Assembly (NCBI GenBank): GCA_034006035.1
Contig: JAVETN010000001.1
Location: forward strand, 1 to 64,000
DNA length: 64,000 nt
From: Desulforegulaceae bacterium
GTDB lineage: Bacteria; Desulfobacterota; Desulfobacteria; Desulfobacterales; JACKCP01
Direction of reading: 5' to 3'
Below are positions 46,735 to 55,212 of this stretch, one piece after another; position 1 is the first letter of the stretch, and each line of letters opens with the position of its first letter. A program made the position numbers and the translations under genes. Under the pieces are notes generated by a model. It made no database searches. It was not told where the DNA came from and worked only from the letters and a program-made list of their open reading frames with translations.

Positions 46735-47787
46735 ATGACCCCCAGGGAAATTAATGAAGAAAAAGAAGAAAAAAATCTTGCAGATTATGCGTGCAAAAAT
46801 TTTCAGTCTCGTGGAAGGGTTGTTCAGGAAGAACCTTGTCCTATTAGAACACAATTTCAGCAGGACAGAGACAGGATAGTTTTTTCAAATTCATTTCGCC
46901 GTCTTAAGCATAAAACCCAGGTTTTTTTATCTCCTTTGGGAGACCATTATAGAACAAGACTTACCCATACGCTTGAAGTTTCTGAGGTTGCAAGGACAAT
47001 CGCAAGAGCTCTCAGTCTTAATGAAGATCTTACAGAGGCAATTGCACTTGGCCATGATCTTGGGCACACTCCGTTTGGTCACGGTGGTGAAACTGTTTTA
47101 AAGGAAATTTATTCCAAATATTTTTCCCATTCCGCCCAGAGCTTAAGAGTTGTTTCTAAGCTTGAAAGAGGAGGGGAAGGACTTAATCTTTCTTATGAAG
47201 TAAAGGATGGTATCTTAAAACATTCCAAGGGTTTTGGTGATATTATTCCAAGGGATCCTGGAGAAGCTGCAAGAACTGTTGAAGGAAGGCTGGTGAGGAT
47301 TGCAGATATAATAGCCTATCTCAATCATGATCTTGATGATTCTATAAGAAGCGGGGTTATAACAAGGGGAGATGTTCCAAAGGAGTTTGTCAGGGTGCTT
47401 GGTAAGAATCATTCGGAAAGAGCCAAGACAATGATCAAGGATGTTATTTTTTCCAGTTATGACTCAAAAGATGGTTTCTGCCTTAGAATAGGAGATGAGG
47501 TATATAACACAATGGTTGATCTAAGAGCTTTTCTTTATGAAAATGTTTACAGGTCACCCCAGGTTCACAAGGAGTTTGTAAAAGCTAAAAAGATTTTATC
47601 CGAGCTTTATAGTTATTTTAATGCCCATGAAGACAAGCTCCAAGAGGAACTTGTAAAGCTTGAACTCCCTCCATATAAAGGGGAACAAAAAATAGAAAGA
47701 GTTGTGTGTGATCTTGTAGCTTCAATGACAGATAGGTATGCCATTAATCTCTACAATAAAATTTTTATGCCTTCACCCCTTGTTTAA
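46735..47787 (+). CDS. dgt: deoxyguanosinetriphosphate triphosphohydrolase-like HD protein
   Basis: An HD-domain dNTP triphosphohydrolase (dGTP to deoxyguanosine and triphosphate). Landmarks are the family start PCPIRTQFQQDRDRIVFSNSFRRLKHKTQVF, the first metal His in RTRLTHTLEVSEVARTIA, the HD pair in LGHDLGHTPFGHGGE, and the later HD-contributing IADIIAYLNHDLDDSIRSG. The frame extends to 46657, but the first 26 residues are hydrophobic and unlike the family. The ATG at 46735 (350 residues) fits better; 46723 is another option. No strong ribosome binding site is present at either. Confidence 0.88.
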   Translation: MTPREINEEKEEKNLADYACKNFQSRGRVVQEEPCPIRTQFQQDRDRIVFSNSFRRLKHKTQVFLSPLGDHYRTRLTHTLEVSEVARTIARALSLNEDLTEAIALGHDLGHTPFGHGGETVLKEIYSKYFSHSAQSLRVVSKLERGGEGLNLSYEVKDGILKHSKGFGDIIPRDPGEAARTVEGRLVRIADIIAYLNHDLDDSIRSGVITRGDVPKEFVRVLGKNHSERAKTMIKDVIFSSYDSKDGFCLRIGDEVYNTMVDLRAFLYENVYRSPQVHKEFVKAKKILSELYSYFNAHEDKLQEELVKLELPPYKGEQKIERVVCDLVASMTDRYAINLYNKIFMPSPLV

Positions 47788-47796
47788 GGAGGAGCT

Positions 47797-48399
47797 TTGA
47801 GCTTTTTAGATATTTATATTTCAGATGAAGATAAAAAAGTCTTTTTTGAAAGGCTTGAGCAGATTTATCAGGAGATGCAGAAAAGATATACAATTGTAGC
47901 TGATGCTCTTGATTTTAGTTGTAGAGGTTGTTCGGATAATTGTTGTTATACCCATTTTAAACATTATACTTTAATAGAATACTTATATTTGGTTGAGGGG
48001 ATGAATTCCCTTGATAAGACTTTGCGTTCTGAGGTTGTTGAAACGGCCGGTGAAGTTGTTGTAAAAACTTCTGCAGCAGAGGCGAAAGGTGAAAAAATAA
48101 GAATTTTATGTCCTCTCAATAAAGACGGACTTTGTATTTTTTATAAGCATAGGCTGATGATTTGCAGGCTCCACGGAACTGCTCATTATTTTGACACCCC
48201 AAAGGGTAGAATTGAAGGGCCTGGATGTTTTAGGTTTGAAGAGCTTTCAAAAGGAAAGAGAAAAATACCTATGATTGACAGGACAGACATATACAAAGAC
48301 CTTGCTTTCCTTGAAAGGGACTTAAGAAAAAAAACAGGGTATCAGCTTAAGTTCAAACATTCCATTGCAGAAATGATATCAGGAACTTTTGGGAATTAG
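47797..48399 (+). CDS. YkgJ-family cysteine-cluster protein
   Basis: A 200-residue protein with the CxxCxxxCC pattern (CRGCSDNCCYTHFKHYT near residue 49) and a second cysteine set (CPLNKDGLCIFYKHRLMICRLHGT), the layout of the zinc/iron-chelating YkgJ domain. It starts at TTG with GGAGG upstream, nine bases after dgt. It is the first of three such proteins in this neighbourhood and is followed two bases later by the second. Biochemical function of the family is not established. Confidence 0.82.
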   Translation: MSFLDIYISDEDKKVFFERLEQIYQEMQKRYTIVADALDFSCRGCSDNCCYTHFKHYTLIEYLYLVEGMNSLDKTLRSEVVETAGEVVVKTSAAEAKGEKIRILCPLNKDGLCIFYKHRLMICRLHGTAHYFDTPKGRIEGPGCFRFEELSKGKRKIPMIDRTDIYKDLAFLERDLRKKTGYQLKFKHSIAEMISGTFGN

Positions 48400-48401
48400 A
48401 A

Positions 48402-49187
48402 ATGAAAATTTTTGAAAAATCCGATCAATTGTCAAGTCGAGGCGTGGTGCTTGAAAAAGGCGATGTTTTTGTTTTTGATTGTAACCCCAATGTTTCTTGC
48501 TTTAATAAATGCTGCAGAAATCTTAATCTTTTTTTATACCCCCACGACATAATTATGCTAAGGAAAAAGCTTGGGATAAGTTCCGGGGAATTTATTGAAA
48601 ATTATACCGACGTTATTCTTCCTCAAGATCGATGTTTTCCTGAGCTACTCCTCAAGATGTCAGATAATAAGGAACAAACCTGCCCTTTTCTTTCTGAAAA
48701 GGGTTGTTCAGTTTATACTCACAGGCCAGATTCATGCAGAAATTTTCCCATGGAACATGGTGTCCAATATAACGATAAAGGTGAGGTTGAAAATCAGGTT
48801 CATCTTTTCAGGCCTCCGGATTTTTGTCAGGGACATCTTGAGCAAAAAGAACATAATCTTTTGTCCTGGGCCAAAGATCAGGATGCTGAGCTTACTAATG
48901 AAATGACTCTTTTGTGGAGTGAAACTGCTAAATATTTTTATTCCAATCTATGGGGAAGCCAGGGCCCGTATGGTAAAAAAGCTAAAATGGTTTTTATGGC
49001 CGCTTATAATATAGATAGTTTCCGGGAGTTTGTTTTTGATAGCAGTTTTTTAAAACGTTATAAGGTTAAAAAAAACATTCAGATGAGAATAAGGGTTGAT
49101 GATGAGGCCATGCTTAAGTTTGCCTTTCAATGGATAGGTCTTTTTGCTCTTGGGCTTAAAACAGATTTGATTAAATTGAAAAAATAA
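48402..49187 (+). CDS. YkgJ-family cysteine-cluster protein
   Basis: A 261-residue YkgJ protein. Cysteine motifs are CNPNVSCFNKCCRNLNLFLYPHDIIML near the N-terminus and CPFLSEKGCSVYTHRPDSCRNFPME in the middle. These resemble the third paralogue at 50027-50734 closely (LCC, YDILML, CIFL...C..Y..RP.SCR..P). It follows the previous YkgJ gene by two bases, so both share the dgt transcript. The family is thought to bind metal; no partner enzyme is evident. Confidence 0.85.
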   Translation: MKIFEKSDQLSSRGVVLEKGDVFVFDCNPNVSCFNKCCRNLNLFLYPHDIIMLRKKLGISSGEFIENYTDVILPQDRCFPELLLKMSDNKEQTCPFLSEKGCSVYTHRPDSCRNFPMEHGVQYNDKGEVENQVHLFRPPDFCQGHLEQKEHNLLSWAKDQDAELTNEMTLLWSETAKYFYSNLWGSQGPYGKKAKMVFMAAYNIDSFREFVFDSSFLKRYKVKKNIQMRIRVDDEAMLKFAFQWIGLFALGLKTDLIKLKK

Positions 49188-49200
49188 AAATCAAAACTTT

Positions 49201-49222
49201 AAAAAAACATCTCTGTTTTTTT
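49201..49222. terminator. weak A/T-rich hairpin between convergent genes
   Basis: AAAAAAACA-TCTC-TGTTTTTTT forms a 9-bp mostly A-T stem at the meeting point of the plus-strand YkgJ gene and the minus-strand SDR gene. It could act weakly in both directions. Confidence 0.35.
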
Positions 49223-50057
49223 ATTCAACTCCCTCGGGCATTGGAGGTACTTTTTCAGCTCCAAGAACATAGCCGCCGTCAAGCCTTAATGTTGCTCCTG
49301 TCATAAAAGGGGCTTGATGAATTATAAAATTAACAGCTTTTGTTATATCTGATATTTTCCCTGTTCTTTTTGAAAGAGTGTGGTTTATTATTGATTCTTT
49401 TTCTTTTTCAGATAAAAGTCCCCATCCCCTTGTTTTTGGGCCGTGCCTTGTTTCCATGAATCCAAACATGATTTCATTTACTCTTGTCTTGGGAGCAAGA
49501 AGTTTTGCCCATGTTTCAGTAAAAACAGAAACGGCTCTGCTGGCAGCACAATACCCGTCATTGAAAATAAGCCCGGCAGGTCCGGTTCTTCCTGTGATGG
49601 CTGCTATGGATGAAAAGTTTATTATACATCCATTTTCAATTTCTTTTATATAAGGATACAAAGATTCAAAAACAAAGTGTTTGGCCCTTAAGGTAGTTTC
49701 CTGTTCCAGGTCCCATTGAAAGGGATTGTATTTGCCGTGGACAATCGGCATTCCTCCCCTTTCAATATTGTTTATAAATATATCTATTTTTTTATGAAAC
49801 TTAATTACATCCTCAATCAGGGGAGGTATTTCTTTTGTATCCCTCAGGTTTATACTATGCAGAGAATATCTGTCTCCTGTATTTCTCAAGTCTTTTTTGA
49901 GGGTGTCAAGCTCTTCAAGCCAATCAAAATATGTTACAGCAACGGAGCATCCCTGATTCAACAAATCAAGGGCTATTGCTTTTCCGATTCCTTTGATTCC
50001 TCCGAGAATGAGGGCTGATTTTCCGCTTAGTTTTTTATTAATTGTTCTCTTGTCCAT
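49221..50057 (-). CDS. SDR-family oxidoreductase with atypical active site
   Basis: A 278-residue Rossmann-fold protein of the short-chain dehydrogenase/reductase family. The cofactor motif is seen as ALILGGIKGIGKAIALDLLNQGCSVAVTY, with NNIERGGMPIVHGK and FSSIAAITGRTG from the substrate region. The active-site segment reads NDGYCAASRAVSVF, lacking the usual YxxxK: the Lys is replaced (Arg is the nearest basic residue). The C-terminal RVNEIMFGFMETRHG and MTGATLRLDGGYVLG are normal. It resembles enoyl-ACP-reductase-like SDRs. It overlaps the end of the upstream YkgJ gene by 31 bases in another frame, implying coupling. Confidence 0.8.
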   Translation of the reverse strand: MDKRTINKKLSGKSALILGGIKGIGKAIALDLLNQGCSVAVTYFDWLEELDTLKKDLRNTGDRYSLHSINLRDTKEIPPLIEDVIKFHKKIDIFINNIERGGMPIVHGKYNPFQWDLEQETTLRAKHFVFESLYPYIKEIENGCIINFSSIAAITGRTGPAGLIFNDGYCAASRAVSVFTETWAKLLAPKTRVNEIMFGFMETRHGPKTRGWGLLSEKEKESIINHTLSKRTGKISDITKAVNFIIHQAPFMTGATLRLDGGYVLGAEKVPPMPEGVE

Positions 50058-50734
50058 TTTATACCTGTTTTAAAAAGCTTAAGAGGATTATTTTCAAGTT
50101 CATCTGCGTTTACCGGCTCAGAGTAGCTAATTTTACCGGTTTTTAAATCTTCAAGGAAAAGATCGGAATTGTAGCAGCCTTTTATAAAGATTTCTCTTTG
50201 ATTTTTGTCGAGTTTAAGGTCTTTGGGCATATAATCAAGAACAAAATCCATAAAAAAATCATTTGCTTCAATGTAGTCGTTGGTGTTTTGATCTTTTAGC
50301 CATTCAGAAATTGACATGGTTTTGCCTTTGCCAAAACCTGTGCATTGATCTTCATTTATTATGGCAAAGTGCTCCTTTATTTTCCCGGTTTTTTTGTCTT
50401 TGCTTATACCTCTTGCCACTGGATAAAGTCTGCATGAAATTGGTCGTGCATCATATACAGTACAGGAGTCTTCAAGGAAAATACAGGCATTGTTTTTGTC
50501 TGGCTGCTCAAAAAGAGAAACAACCGGTATATGGGTTTGTTTTCCTGTGTAGGTAAAAGTGTATCGTTTTAAAAAAGAGTCTGTAGATATTTTTTTAAAC
50601 CTTGAGAGCATGAGGATATCATAGCCGGTCAGGCTTTGATTTATTTCGCAGCAGCAAAGATTTCCGCAATTGGAGTCAGGAGCACATCCAAAAAAAATAT
50701 CATCTGTTTTGCTTATTGGGTCTATTGAGGGCAT
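50027..50734 (-). CDS. YkgJ-family cysteine-cluster protein
   Basis: A 235-residue YkgJ protein with CAPDSNCGNLCCCEINQSLTGYDILML at the N-terminus and CIFLEDSCTVYDARPISCRLYPVARG further on. It is the closest relative in the window of the 48402-49187 protein. The stop overlaps the start of the SDR gene. It is divergent from aprB across a 479-bp region with inverted repeats. Role unknown; the fusion-like coupling with an SDR protein hints at a redox or metal-linked function, but that is only inference. Confidence 0.85.
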   Translation of the reverse strand: MPSIDPISKTDDIFFGCAPDSNCGNLCCCEINQSLTGYDILMLSRFKKISTDSFLKRYTFTYTGKQTHIPVVSLFEQPDKNNACIFLEDSCTVYDARPISCRLYPVARGISKDKKTGKIKEHFAIINEDQCTGFGKGKTMSISEWLKDQNTNDYIEANDFFMDFVLDYMPKDLKLDKNQREIFIKGCYNSDLFLEDLKTGKISYSEPVNADELENNPLKLFKTGIKWTREQLIKN

Positions 50735-51213
50735 AGTTGAACCTTATTGTTAGTTGATAATTAAGATAGTTTTAGTCCAGTAAGTTTAAATCTTGACCAC
50801 TATAATTTAGGCAAGATTTAAAATTATTTGTGTTTTTTATAATAAAAAGATAAATACTTCAAATGAATTAAATTTATTAATTTCTGGCTTTTATCCTGAT
50901 TTTTTTTGTTTCAACTTAAAAAACAGTGTTTAGTAAAGTTCTATAAGCCGTTGGCCCAATTTGCATCTAATTAGTTTTAGATTTTGAGAATTGACGTTTT
51001 AAAAAGTCTTGACAACTTTTATGGCCGGTGCTAACTTCGCAAATTATCTCTAGAAAGGTATCCGGCAAGCATTAGAATCTCGTTTTTATCTGTCTAGTTG
51101 TAAATCTTGCCTTGTTATTTGTGAGATGAATATTATTAAATTTGCAATGCATTAAGCATTGTTGATATAAGGTGAATGTTAGTATTAAACGTTAATGAAT
51201 GGAGGTATTGTAA
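50735..51213. promoter_or_regulatory. 479-bp regulatory region upstream of aprBA
   Basis: This is the gap between the minus-strand YkgJ gene and aprB. It contains a perfect 11-bp inverted repeat TTTAAATCTTG/CAAGATTTAAA (50785-50795 with 50812-50822, 16-base spacer) near the YkgJ start and a sigma70-like promoter at 51009-51037. A CAATGC/GCATTG inverted repeat (51145-51150 with 51156-51161) lies in the leader. No gene or known riboswitch was seen. The long leader (about 170 nt) is notable. Confidence 0.55.
51009..51037 (+). promoter_or_regulatory. probable aprBA promoter
   Basis: TTGACA (51009-51014), a 17-bp spacer, and TAACTT (51032-51037) with a TGC extended -10 just before it. It would give a leader of about 170 nt before aprB. 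The perfect -35 and extended -10 fit a highly expressed gene; the -10 hexamer itself is weak. Confidence 0.5.
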
Positions 51214-51657
51214 ATGCCAAGTTTTGTAATTGCAGAAAAATGCGATGGGTGCAAAGGCGGCGAGAAGACAGCTTGTATGTATATCTGCCCCAATGACCTG
51301 ATGGTTCTTGACCCTAATGAAATGAAAGCTTACAACCAGGAGCCTGATGCATGCTGGGAATGTTTCTCATGCATCAAAATCTGCCCAACCCAGGCTATTG
51401 GTGTTCGCGGTTATTCTGACTTTGTTCCAATGGGTTCAGACCTTGTTCCAATGATGGGTACAGAAGACATCATGTGGACATGTAAATTCCGTAACGGTAA
51501 CATTAAGCGTTTTAAGTTTCCTATCAGAACTACTCCTGAAGGAAGTGCTAATGCTTACGAAGATCTTAAGGGCGACGATCTTGAATCAGAGCTACTTTCT
51601 ACTCAGGCAGGCTGGACTTTGCCTGTTCCAATTGACACGCCAGAATGGCAGAAGTAG
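51214..51657 (+). CDS. aprB: adenylylsulfate reductase beta subunit
   Basis: A 147-residue iron-sulfur subunit of dissimilatory APS reductase, which reduces APS to sulfite and AMP. Two [4Fe-4S] clusters are bound by CDGCKGGEKTACMYICPNDL and CWECFSCIKICPTQ; the latter carries the CxxCxxCxxxC(P) spacing. The C-terminal tail (GWTLPVPIDTPEWQK) wraps around AprA in known structures. A strong GGAGG site precedes it, and aprA follows after 78 bases. AT-poor, regular codon use suggests very high expression. Confidence 0.97.
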   Translation: MPSFVIAEKCDGCKGGEKTACMYICPNDLMVLDPNEMKAYNQEPDACWECFSCIKICPTQAIGVRGYSDFVPMGSDLVPMMGTEDIMWTCKFRNGNIKRFKFPIRTTPEGSANAYEDLKGDDLESELLSTQAGWTLPVPIDTPEWQK

Positions 51658-51735
51658 TTTCTTTGGTTTGTTTGTTTTTATTTGGCAAAGTTTTAGTAAG
51701 TTAGAAAATATCCTTTACATCTAAGGAGGAAATAG

Positions 51736-53712
51736 ATGGCATTACCTAATAAAGCAGTGGGTGAACTTAAGTGTGTTGAAACCCCTGAAATTAAAGAGCA
51801 TGAAGTAGATATTCTTATCGTTGGCGGTGGAATGGCTGCCTGCGGTACTGCTTTTGAAATTAAAAAGTGGGCCGATGACGATATGAAAATTCTTTTGGTT
51901 GATAAAGCTGCAATGGAAAGATCTGGTGCTGTTGCTCAGGGCCTTTCAGCTATCAACACTTATATTGGTGAAAATACAATCGACGACTATGTTCGTATGG
52001 TACGTAACGACCTTATGGGTATAGTTCGTGAAGACCTTATTTTTAACCTTGGCCGTCATGTTGACGATTCTGTGCATCTTTTTGAAGAGTGGGGACTTCC
52101 AATCTGGAAAAAAGATGAAGAAAACAAGAACGTAGACGGTAAGCGCGGGCTTAAGTTTGGTTACCTTAAAGATGGTGCCAAGCCTGTTCGTACAGGTAAG
52201 TGGCAGATAATGATCAATGGTGAGTCTTACAAGAGAATCGTTGCTGAAGCAGCTAAAAAAGCACTTGGCGAAGATAATATCATGGAAAGAATTTTCATTG
52301 TTGAACTTCTAACCGACAAAAATGAAGAAAATCGTATTTCCGGTGCAGTTGGTATTTCAATCCGTGAAAACGAAGTTCATTATTTCAAGACTAACGCAAT
52401 GATGGTTGCCTGTGGTGGTGCTGTTAATATTTACCAGCCACGTTCAGTTGGTGAAGGTAAAGGCCGTGCATGGTATCCAGTATGGAACGCAGGTTCTACA
52501 TATACAATGGCTCTTAGAGCAGGTGCTGAGCTTTCCATGATGGAAAACCGTTTCACCCCAGCTCGTTTTAAAGATGGTTATGGTCCTGTTGGTGCATGGT
52601 TCCTTCTTTTCAAAGCTCATCTTGAGAACTCTCTTGGTGAAAACTATGCAGCTTCTCAGAATGCAAAAGATGAACTTGCAAGTTACGCACCTTATGGAAC
52701 AGCCCCAATTACACCTACCTGTCTTCGTAACCACCTTATGCTTTTTGAAATGAAAGCAGGACGTGGACCAATTACAATGACTACCCCTGCAGCTCTTGCA
52801 AAACTTGGCGAGACCATGAGTAAAAAAGAGCTTAAGCAGCTTGAAGCTGAAGCATGGGAAGATTTCCTCGATATGACATGCGGCCAGGCTAACCTATGGC
52901 TAGCAACAAACACAGAGCCTGAGAAAAAAGAATCTGAAATTATGCCTACCGAGCCGTACCTGCTTGGTTCTCACTCAGGATGCTGCGGTATCTGGGTTTC
53001 AGGTCCAGACGAAGACTGGGTCCCTGAAGATTATAAGTGGGGCGATGGCGGAAAAATTTATTCTCAGATGACCACAGTAAAAGGCCTTTTTACTGCTGCT
53101 GACGGTATTGGTTGCTCAGGTCATAAATTTTCTTCAGGTTCACATGCTGAAGGTAGAATTGCTGCTAAGCAGATGGTTCGCTGGGTAAAAGATCATCCTG
53201 ATTTTAAACCAGAGCCAGAGATGACAGCTCAGGAAGCAGCTGATATGGTTTGGCAGCCTGTTAAGACTTGGTTTGCACATAAAGATTATTCAACAATGGC
53301 AGACGTTAACCCAAAATACTGCAAGCCTGCTGGTATGACATTGCGTCTTATGAAAGCTACCAACGAGTACGGTGGTGGAATTGCAACTCATTATACAACC
53401 AACCAGAAAGCTCTTGAGCATCTAATGGAACTATTCCAGATGATGAAAGAAGACTGTGAATTGCTTGCTGCTGGTGACCTTCACGAACTAATGAGATGCT
53501 GGGAGATTATCCACAGAATTTATACTGTTGAAGCTCATACACGTCATATAATGTTCCGTAAAGAAACTAGATATCCAGGGTTTTACTATAGAACAGACCA
53601 TAATTACCAGGATGATGAAAACTGGTTCTGTTTTGTAAACTCTTCATTCGATAAGAAGACCAACGAATGGACAATGAGAAAAGCTCCATACCACAGAATC
53701 GTCCCAATGTGA
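51736..53712 (+). CDS. aprA: adenylylsulfate reductase alpha subunit
   Basis: A 658-residue flavoprotein subunit. The FAD-binding motif is DILIVGGGMAACGTAFEI, followed by the fumarate-reductase-type AMERSGAVAQGLSAINTY and the catalytic region ELSMMENRFTPARFKDGYGPVGAWF. Further on are GSHSGCCGIWVSGPDEDW and the C-terminal MFRKETRYPGFYYRTDHNYQDDENW. This is the marker enzyme of dissimilatory sulfate reducers (or sulfur oxidisers running it in reverse); the adjacent qmoABC favours reduction. AAGGAGG precedes the ATG and a 13-bp terminator follows the stop. Confidence 0.98.
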   Translation: MALPNKAVGELKCVETPEIKEHEVDILIVGGGMAACGTAFEIKKWADDDMKILLVDKAAMERSGAVAQGLSAINTYIGENTIDDYVRMVRNDLMGIVREDLIFNLGRHVDDSVHLFEEWGLPIWKKDEENKNVDGKRGLKFGYLKDGAKPVRTGKWQIMINGESYKRIVAEAAKKALGEDNIMERIFIVELLTDKNEENRISGAVGISIRENEVHYFKTNAMMVACGGAVNIYQPRSVGEGKGRAWYPVWNAGSTYTMALRAGAELSMMENRFTPARFKDGYGPVGAWFLLFKAHLENSLGENYAASQNAKDELASYAPYGTAPITPTCLRNHLMLFEMKAGRGPITMTTPAALAKLGETMSKKELKQLEAEAWEDFLDMTCGQANLWLATNTEPEKKESEIMPTEPYLLGSHSGCCGIWVSGPDEDWVPEDYKWGDGGKIYSQMTTVKGLFTAADGIGCSGHKFSSGSHAEGRIAAKQMVRWVKDHPDFKPEPEMTAQEAADMVWQPVKTWFAHKDYSTMADVNPKYCKPAGMTLRLMKATNEYGGGIATHYTTNQKALEHLMELFQMMKEDCELLAAGDLHELMRCWEIIHRIYTVEAHTRHIMFRKETRYPGFYYRTDHNYQDDENWFCFVNSSFDKKTNEWTMRKAPYHRIVPM

Positions 53713-53760
53713 TTTAAGGGAAAATTGATTTCAGTGGAAAGATAGCTGTATAAAATAACT

Positions 53761-53797
53761 ACCTCCAGATCCTCATAGGATCTGGAGGTTTTTATTG
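53761..53797 (+). terminator. intrinsic terminator after aprA
   Basis: A perfect 13-bp stem ACCTCCAGATCCT/AGGATCTGGAGGT (53761-53773 with 53777-53789) with a three-base loop, followed by TTTTTATT. It ends the aprBA transcript before qmoA. Confidence 0.93.
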
Positions 53798-53808
53798 ATT
53801 TTAGCTGT

Positions 53809-53854
53809 GCCCATATTTAAAAGTGCATAAAAATATATTCTTTTAAATATGAGC
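53809..53854. repeat. AT-rich inverted repeat upstream of qmoA
   Basis: CATATTTAAAAG (53812-53823) is perfectly repeated in reverse as CTTTTAAATATG (53840-53851), extended by GC pairs at the ends (53809-53854, one mismatch), with a 16-base spacer. It lies about 70 bases before the qmoA start, so it could be an operator or mRNA structure. Confidence 0.75.
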
Positions 53855-53922
53855 ATAGTGCGAAGAGCATAGGTGCAAAGATTGAACAAAAAGGTTTAAA
53901 ACATTAATCCAGGAGGAGTAGA

Positions 53923-55197
53923 ATGAGTGTTGAAACTACAGCCCCTGCCGGTGGCAGCATTCTAGTAGTAGGTGGTGGAATCAGTGGTCTTACCACCGCA
54001 CTTGAAGCAGCCGAAGTCGGTTATGAGGTTTATATTGTCGAGAAATCCCCCTCTCTTGGAGGAAGGGTAGCTCAACTGAACCAGTATTTCCCCAAGCTTT
54101 GTCCGCCAACCTGCGGACTTGAAATCAACTATCGTAGAATTAAGGACAACCCGAAATTAAAAACTTTTACCATGGCTGAAGTGGAAAAAGTAACTGGCTC
54201 TGCGGGTAACTATGATGTAACCATCAAAGTCAGTCCAAGGTATGTGACTTCAGAATGTACCTGTTGCGGTGAATGTGCACAGGTTTGTGAAACTGAAATT
54301 GACAATGAATACAATTTTGGGATGAACAAATCCAAGGCAGCATATCTTCCCCATGAAATGGCATATCCCCAGAGGTATGTAATTGATCCTTCCATTATAG
54401 GTACAGAAGAGGCTCAAAAGTGCAAAGAAGCCTGTAAGTACAAGGCTGTTGATCTTGAGATGAAAGCTAAGACTTTCACCCTTAAGGTGGGTTCGGTTGT
54501 TTGGGCAACAGGATGGGAGCCTTATGATGCAACTAAGATAGACAATCTTGGTTTTGGAAGATATCCAAACATCATTACAAACATGATGGTGGAAAGAATG
54601 GCATCAGGAAATGGGCCTACTCAAGGAAAAATTTTAAGACCTTCAGACGACAAAGCTCCTGAAAGTGTTGTTTTTGTTCAGTGTGCTGGTTCTAGAGATG
54701 AAAATCACCTTCCTTATTGCTCCTATATTTGCTGTATGGCTTCTTTGAAGCAGGCAACTTATATAAGAGCACAATATCCAGATGCAAAAATTTATATTTA
54801 CTATATAGATATGCGTACCCCTGGATATCGTTATGAAAAGTTTTACAAGATGCTTAAAGAAGATGAAAATATTTTCTTCATCAAAGGTAAGGTTGCAGAA
54901 GTTACTGAAGATGATGATGGTAATATCACTGTAGTGGCTGAAGATGCAGTGTCAGGCGAAAAAAATCGTCAGAAAGCAGATCTTGTTGTTCTTGCAACAG
55001 GAATGCAGCCCACTGCTGCTAAAGAAAAGCCGAATGCTGATCTCAAAATTTCTGAATACGGTTTTATTCAAAATGATTTTGACAAGGGCGGAATGTTTGC
55101 TGCTGGATGTGCAAATAAGCCACTGGATGTTGTTTCCAGCAACCAGAATGCAACAGGTATGGCTCTCAAAGCTATTCAAACCGTTAAGAGATCTTAA
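53923..55197 (+). CDS. qmoA: quinone-interacting membrane-bound oxidoreductase subunit A
   Basis: A 424-residue HdrA-like flavoprotein of the Qmo complex, which passes electrons from the quinone pool to APS reductase. The FAD motif is ILVVGGGISGLTTALEAAEVGYEVYIVEK with SLGGRVAQLNQYFPKLCPPTCGLEINYRRI. A ferredoxin-like cysteine cluster is CTCCGECAQVC, and CAGSRDENHLPYCSYICC is the HdrA-type cysteine signature. GGAGGAG precedes the ATG. It begins a three-gene operon with qmoB (15 bases away) and qmoC. Confidence 0.96.
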   Translation: MSVETTAPAGGSILVVGGGISGLTTALEAAEVGYEVYIVEKSPSLGGRVAQLNQYFPKLCPPTCGLEINYRRIKDNPKLKTFTMAEVEKVTGSAGNYDVTIKVSPRYVTSECTCCGECAQVCETEIDNEYNFGMNKSKAAYLPHEMAYPQRYVIDPSIIGTEEAQKCKEACKYKAVDLEMKAKTFTLKVGSVVWATGWEPYDATKIDNLGFGRYPNIITNMMVERMASGNGPTQGKILRPSDDKAPESVVFVQCAGSRDENHLPYCSYICCMASLKQATYIRAQYPDAKIYIYYIDMRTPGYRYEKFYKMLKEDENIFFIKGKVAEVTEDDDGNITVVAEDAVSGEKNRQKADLVVLATGMQPTAAKEKPNADLKISEYGFIQNDFDKGGMFAAGCANKPLDVVSSNQNATGMALKAIQTVKRS

Positions 55198-55212
55198 AAG
55201 GGAGCAGGTAAA

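Noticed and set aside
50735-51213. Riboswitch or small RNA upstream of aprB
   Set aside because: No known aptamer consensus could be matched; only short inverted repeats and a promoter-like sequence were seen.
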